Source: an uncultured Bacteroides sp.
Lineage (GTDB): Bacteria > Bacteroidota > Bacteroidia > Bacteroidales > Bacteroidaceae
Length of the DNA: 8,761 bases
Assembly: GCA_900551645.1 (NCBI GenBank)
Contig: URWP01000107.1
Span: 1-8,761 of the forward strand
Direction: 5' to 3'
Shown: one piece after another, positions 7,370 to 8,761 of the stretch
Layout of the letters: each line of letters opens with the position of its first letter
Numbering within the stretch: the first letter of the stretch is position 1
The notes under the pieces: model-generated
The model's input: only the letters and a program-made list of their open reading frames with translations
Told to the model about the DNA's origin: nothing
The model's database searches: none
Made by a program: the position numbers and the translations under genes

Positions 7370-8503
7370 TTATTCCTCCTTTTTATCGGTTTGTGGTGCG
7401 TTGTTATGGGAAGTACTGACTACAGTACCCTCTTTCAGTAATCCGGCTCCTTCGGATACAATAACCTCACCCGCCTGTAATCCTTTTTCGACAATATATT
7501 CTGCACCGTCATTGATTTCAAATACCTCGATAGGAGTAGAAACGGCCTTTCCATCCACTACTTTATAAGCAAAGATGCGATTTTGAATTTCATATGTTCC
7601 TCCTTGAGGAATAACAATACACTGTGTCCGTTCATACGGCACGATGATATTTGCAGATCCGCCGCTCATCAACCGTTTATCAGGATTCTTAAACACAGCC
7701 CTCATACTGACTGTTCCTGTTGTCTTGTCGATAATACCACTAATAACATCGACTTTCCCTTTTTGGGTATAGGTACTTCCATCGTTCAGTTCCAGTGAAA
7801 CTTCAGGAAAAGAAGCAAGAGCCTGATCTAGTGAACCGTATTGTGCTGTCAGAGTAAGTACCTGTTTTTCAGTTAAAGAAAAATAAGCATACATCTCTGA
7901 ATTATCGGAAACCCGAATCAGAGGTTCAGTCATAGACGCACTGACCAGAGCACCTATACGATAAGAAGTCATACCGGCATATCCGTCTACCGGACTTTTT
8001 ACTTCAGTATATGACAGATTGTTCCGTGCGTCTGTCAGTTCTGCCTGAGCCTGTAACAAAGCAGCCTGAGCACTTTTATATTCGTTCTGTGCTGTTCGCA
8101 GTTCAAAATCAGAAATTACTTTATCCTCATAGAGTGACAGTTTTCCATCCAATGTCTGCTTGGCAATTGCTTCATTGGCTTCAGCTGTAGCAACAGTTGC
8201 CTGTGCTTTCTGTAGAGCAGCTTTATAAGGAACTTGATCAATCACAAACAAGACCTGCCCTTTATGTACAGGAGCACCTTCTTCTACTAATACCTGTGTA
8301 ATGGTACCCGAAACTTGTGGACGTACTTCTACATCCTGTTTTCCTTCTATTACGGCAGAATATTTCACGGAAAGCTGCCTGTCTTCCGGTTTCAATGTCA
8401 GAAGCGGATAATCACCGCCACCTTGTTGTGTCTGTCGGTTTTGCTGGCATGAAAATAATGTAGCACAGCACAAACCGATTACGAGAATACTTTTTACCTT
8501 CAT
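7370..8503 (-). CDS. RND efflux membrane fusion (adaptor) lipoprotein, AcrA/MexA type
   Basis: This 377-residue periplasmic adaptor joins the RND pump to the outer-membrane channel. The signal peptide ends in lipobox LFSC with acylated Cys19, anchoring it to the inner membrane. After a Gly-rich linker comes the first lipoyl half (VEVRPQVSGTITQVLVEEGA, 57-77). The alpha-helical hairpin at about 93-163 is rich in Ala, Gln and Glu heptads. The second lipoyl half (TEVKSPVDGYAG, 166-177) is next, then a beta-barrel domain and a membrane-proximal domain near the C-terminus. Length and order match the HlyD_D23/RND-MFP family. It is the first gene of the operon and leaves only 2 bp before the pump. 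The start at 8503 gives a normal lipoprotein signal with no better upstream ATG; the leader is A/T-rich without a Shine-Dalgarno site, as is common in this phylum. Confidence 0.95.
   Translation of the reverse strand: MKVKSILVIGLCCATLFSCQQNRQTQQGGGDYPLLTLKPEDRQLSVKYSAVIEGKQDVEVRPQVSGTITQVLVEEGAPVHKGQVLFVIDQVPYKAALQKAQATVATAEANEAIAKQTLDGKLSLYEDKVISDFELRTAQNEYKSAQAALLQAQAELTDARNNLSYTEVKSPVDGYAGMTSYRIGALVSASMTEPLIRVSDNSEMYAYFSLTEKQVLTLTAQYGSLDQALASFPEVSLELNDGSTYTQKGKVDVISGIIDKTTGTVSMRAVFKNPDKRLMSGGSANIIVPYERTQCIVIPQGGTYEIQNRIFAYKVVDGKAVSTPIEVFEINDGAEYIVEKGLQAGEVIVSEGAGLLKEGTVVSTSHNNAPQTDKKEE
7375..7380 (-). promoter_or_regulatory. Shine-Dalgarno site AGGAGG of the RND pump gene
   Basis: A perfect AGGAGG lies 7 bases before the pump's ATG and is made by the last Lys-Glu-Glu codons of the adaptor gene. 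Strong sites like this are unusual in Bacteroidota. It supports the chosen pump start and suggests tight re-initiation across the 2-bp gap between the genes. Confidence 0.75.
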
Positions 8504-8577
8504 AGTTCGTTTAATTAGAGATTTTGAAGTAAAAGTAGTCTTCTATAAACCTTCTGGTTTGGAAAAAAGGCTCATTC

Positions 8578-8649
8578 ATTTGTCCATATCACTCAGTATT
8601 AGAACTTATTAGCAAACCCTATGTCAATTTAGCGTAAAGATTTGTCCAT
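8578..8649. repeat. 10-bp direct repeat ATTTGTCCAT, possible operator pair
   Basis: ATTTGTCCAT occurs at 8578-8587 and again, perfectly, at 8640-8649. The start-to-start distance is 62 bp, close to six turns of the helix, so both copies would face the same side of the DNA. The right copy covers the -33 box of the rightward promoter, and the left copy lies in the leader of the pump operon. Direct repeats are the usual target form for AraC-type regulators; no regulator gene is visible here, so this link is inference. Confidence 0.4.
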
Positions 8650-8653
8650 CAAA
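8625..8653 (-). promoter_or_regulatory. Candidate promoter of the efflux operon
   Basis: On the minus strand TTTG (8653-8650) is followed after 18 bp by TAAATTG (8631-8625), which resembles the Bacteroidota -33/-7 pair although the second box lacks one T. A transcript would start near 8616, giving a leader of about 110 bases. A weaker alternative, TACTTTTA at 8537-8530, lies much nearer the start codon. The two promoters of this region would overlap back to back. Confidence 0.3.
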
Positions 8654-8673
8654 GACAAGATTCTTTATATTTG
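8641..8673 (+). promoter_or_regulatory. Rightward Bacteroidota promoter (TTTG-N21-TATATTTG)
   Basis: TTTG at 8641-8644 and TATATTTG at 8666-8673 match the -33 and -7 elements of the Bacteroidota primary sigma factor exactly, with 21 bp between them. Transcription would start near 8678-8680 and leave the window. It is divergent from the efflux operon, the position where a pump regulator is often encoded. Confidence 0.6.
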
Positions 8674-8677
8674 TAAC

Positions 8678-8755
8678 ATGGTAAAAAAGAACAATATGCA
8701 GATGTACATATTCCGGAGCATACCCGTTCACTTTCCGGTAGCCTATAAAGCATAA
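8678..8755 (+). other. Short 25-codon ORF at the predicted transcript start
   Basis: ATG at 8678 opens a frame MVKKNNMQMYIFRSI... of 25 codons ending at TAA 8753-8755. It sits almost on the predicted start of the rightward transcript, so it would be translated leaderless or not at all. It could be a leader peptide or simply 5' untranslated sequence of a gene that starts beyond the window. I recognise no family. Confidence 0.2.
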
Positions 8756-8761
8756 AAATAG

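Noticed and set aside
2848..8503. The efflux operon as a novel system
   Set aside because: Gene order, lengths, lipoboxes and proton-relay residues are those of a standard HAE1-type tripartite pump.
8530..8537. TACTTTTA as the -7 box of the efflux operon
   Set aside because: The last base departs from consensus and there is no TTTG at a suitable distance upstream; kept only as an alternative to 8625-8653.
8597..8612. TATTAG repeated with 10-bp period
   Set aside because: A 6-base AT-rich repeat is too likely by chance to count as an operator on its own.

Overview
The window looks like chromosomal DNA from a Bacteroidales bacterium (Bacteroides or Phocaeicola type). The reasons are: low-to-moderate GC; a DUF4251 secreted protein and a tandem-lobed retropepsin-like protease, both of a Bacteroidota style; mostly A-rich leaders without Shine-Dalgarno sites; and at least one good match to the Bacteroidota sigma-70 promoter (TTTG, about 21 bp, TAnnTTTG).

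Left part (1-1587, rightward). The window opens in the decayed 3' end of a gene whose conceptual translation resembles the C-terminus of DUF1016/YhcG-type PDDEXK nucleases, carrying one in-frame stop and one frameshift. Immediately after it is a secreted aspartic peptidase with two DTG motifs in one chain, followed by a hairpin terminator with a U-rich tail.

Middle (1588-2148). About 560 bp hold no intact gene. They carry a TAACTTTG promoter-like box, a roughly 70-codon coding-like frame interrupted by a stop, several perfect inverted repeats, and a strong terminator that faces leftward. Transcription converges here from both sides.

Right part (2149-8503, leftward). A complete tripartite RND multidrug efflux operon reads in the order membrane fusion lipoprotein, then inner-membrane RND pump, then outer-membrane TolC/OprM-type lipoprotein. 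The junctions are tight: a 2-bp gap with a perfect AGGAGG site, then a 4-bp ATGA overlap. Downstream, 120 bp away, is a small secreted DUF4251 protein that may be read from the same transcript. The adaptor and outer-membrane channel bridge the periplasm to the proton-driven pump, so the three genes together make one export machine.

Right edge (8504-8761). The region upstream of the pump operon has a good rightward promoter for a gene beyond the window, a weaker leftward promoter for the pump, and a perfect 10-bp direct repeat spaced 62 bp. This layout is typical of a pump operon divergent from its regulator, but the regulator itself is not visible.

I do not see a convincing new biological system. 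The most useful leads are the nuclease remnant at the left edge, the putative operator repeats, and the interrupted frame in the gene-poor gap.
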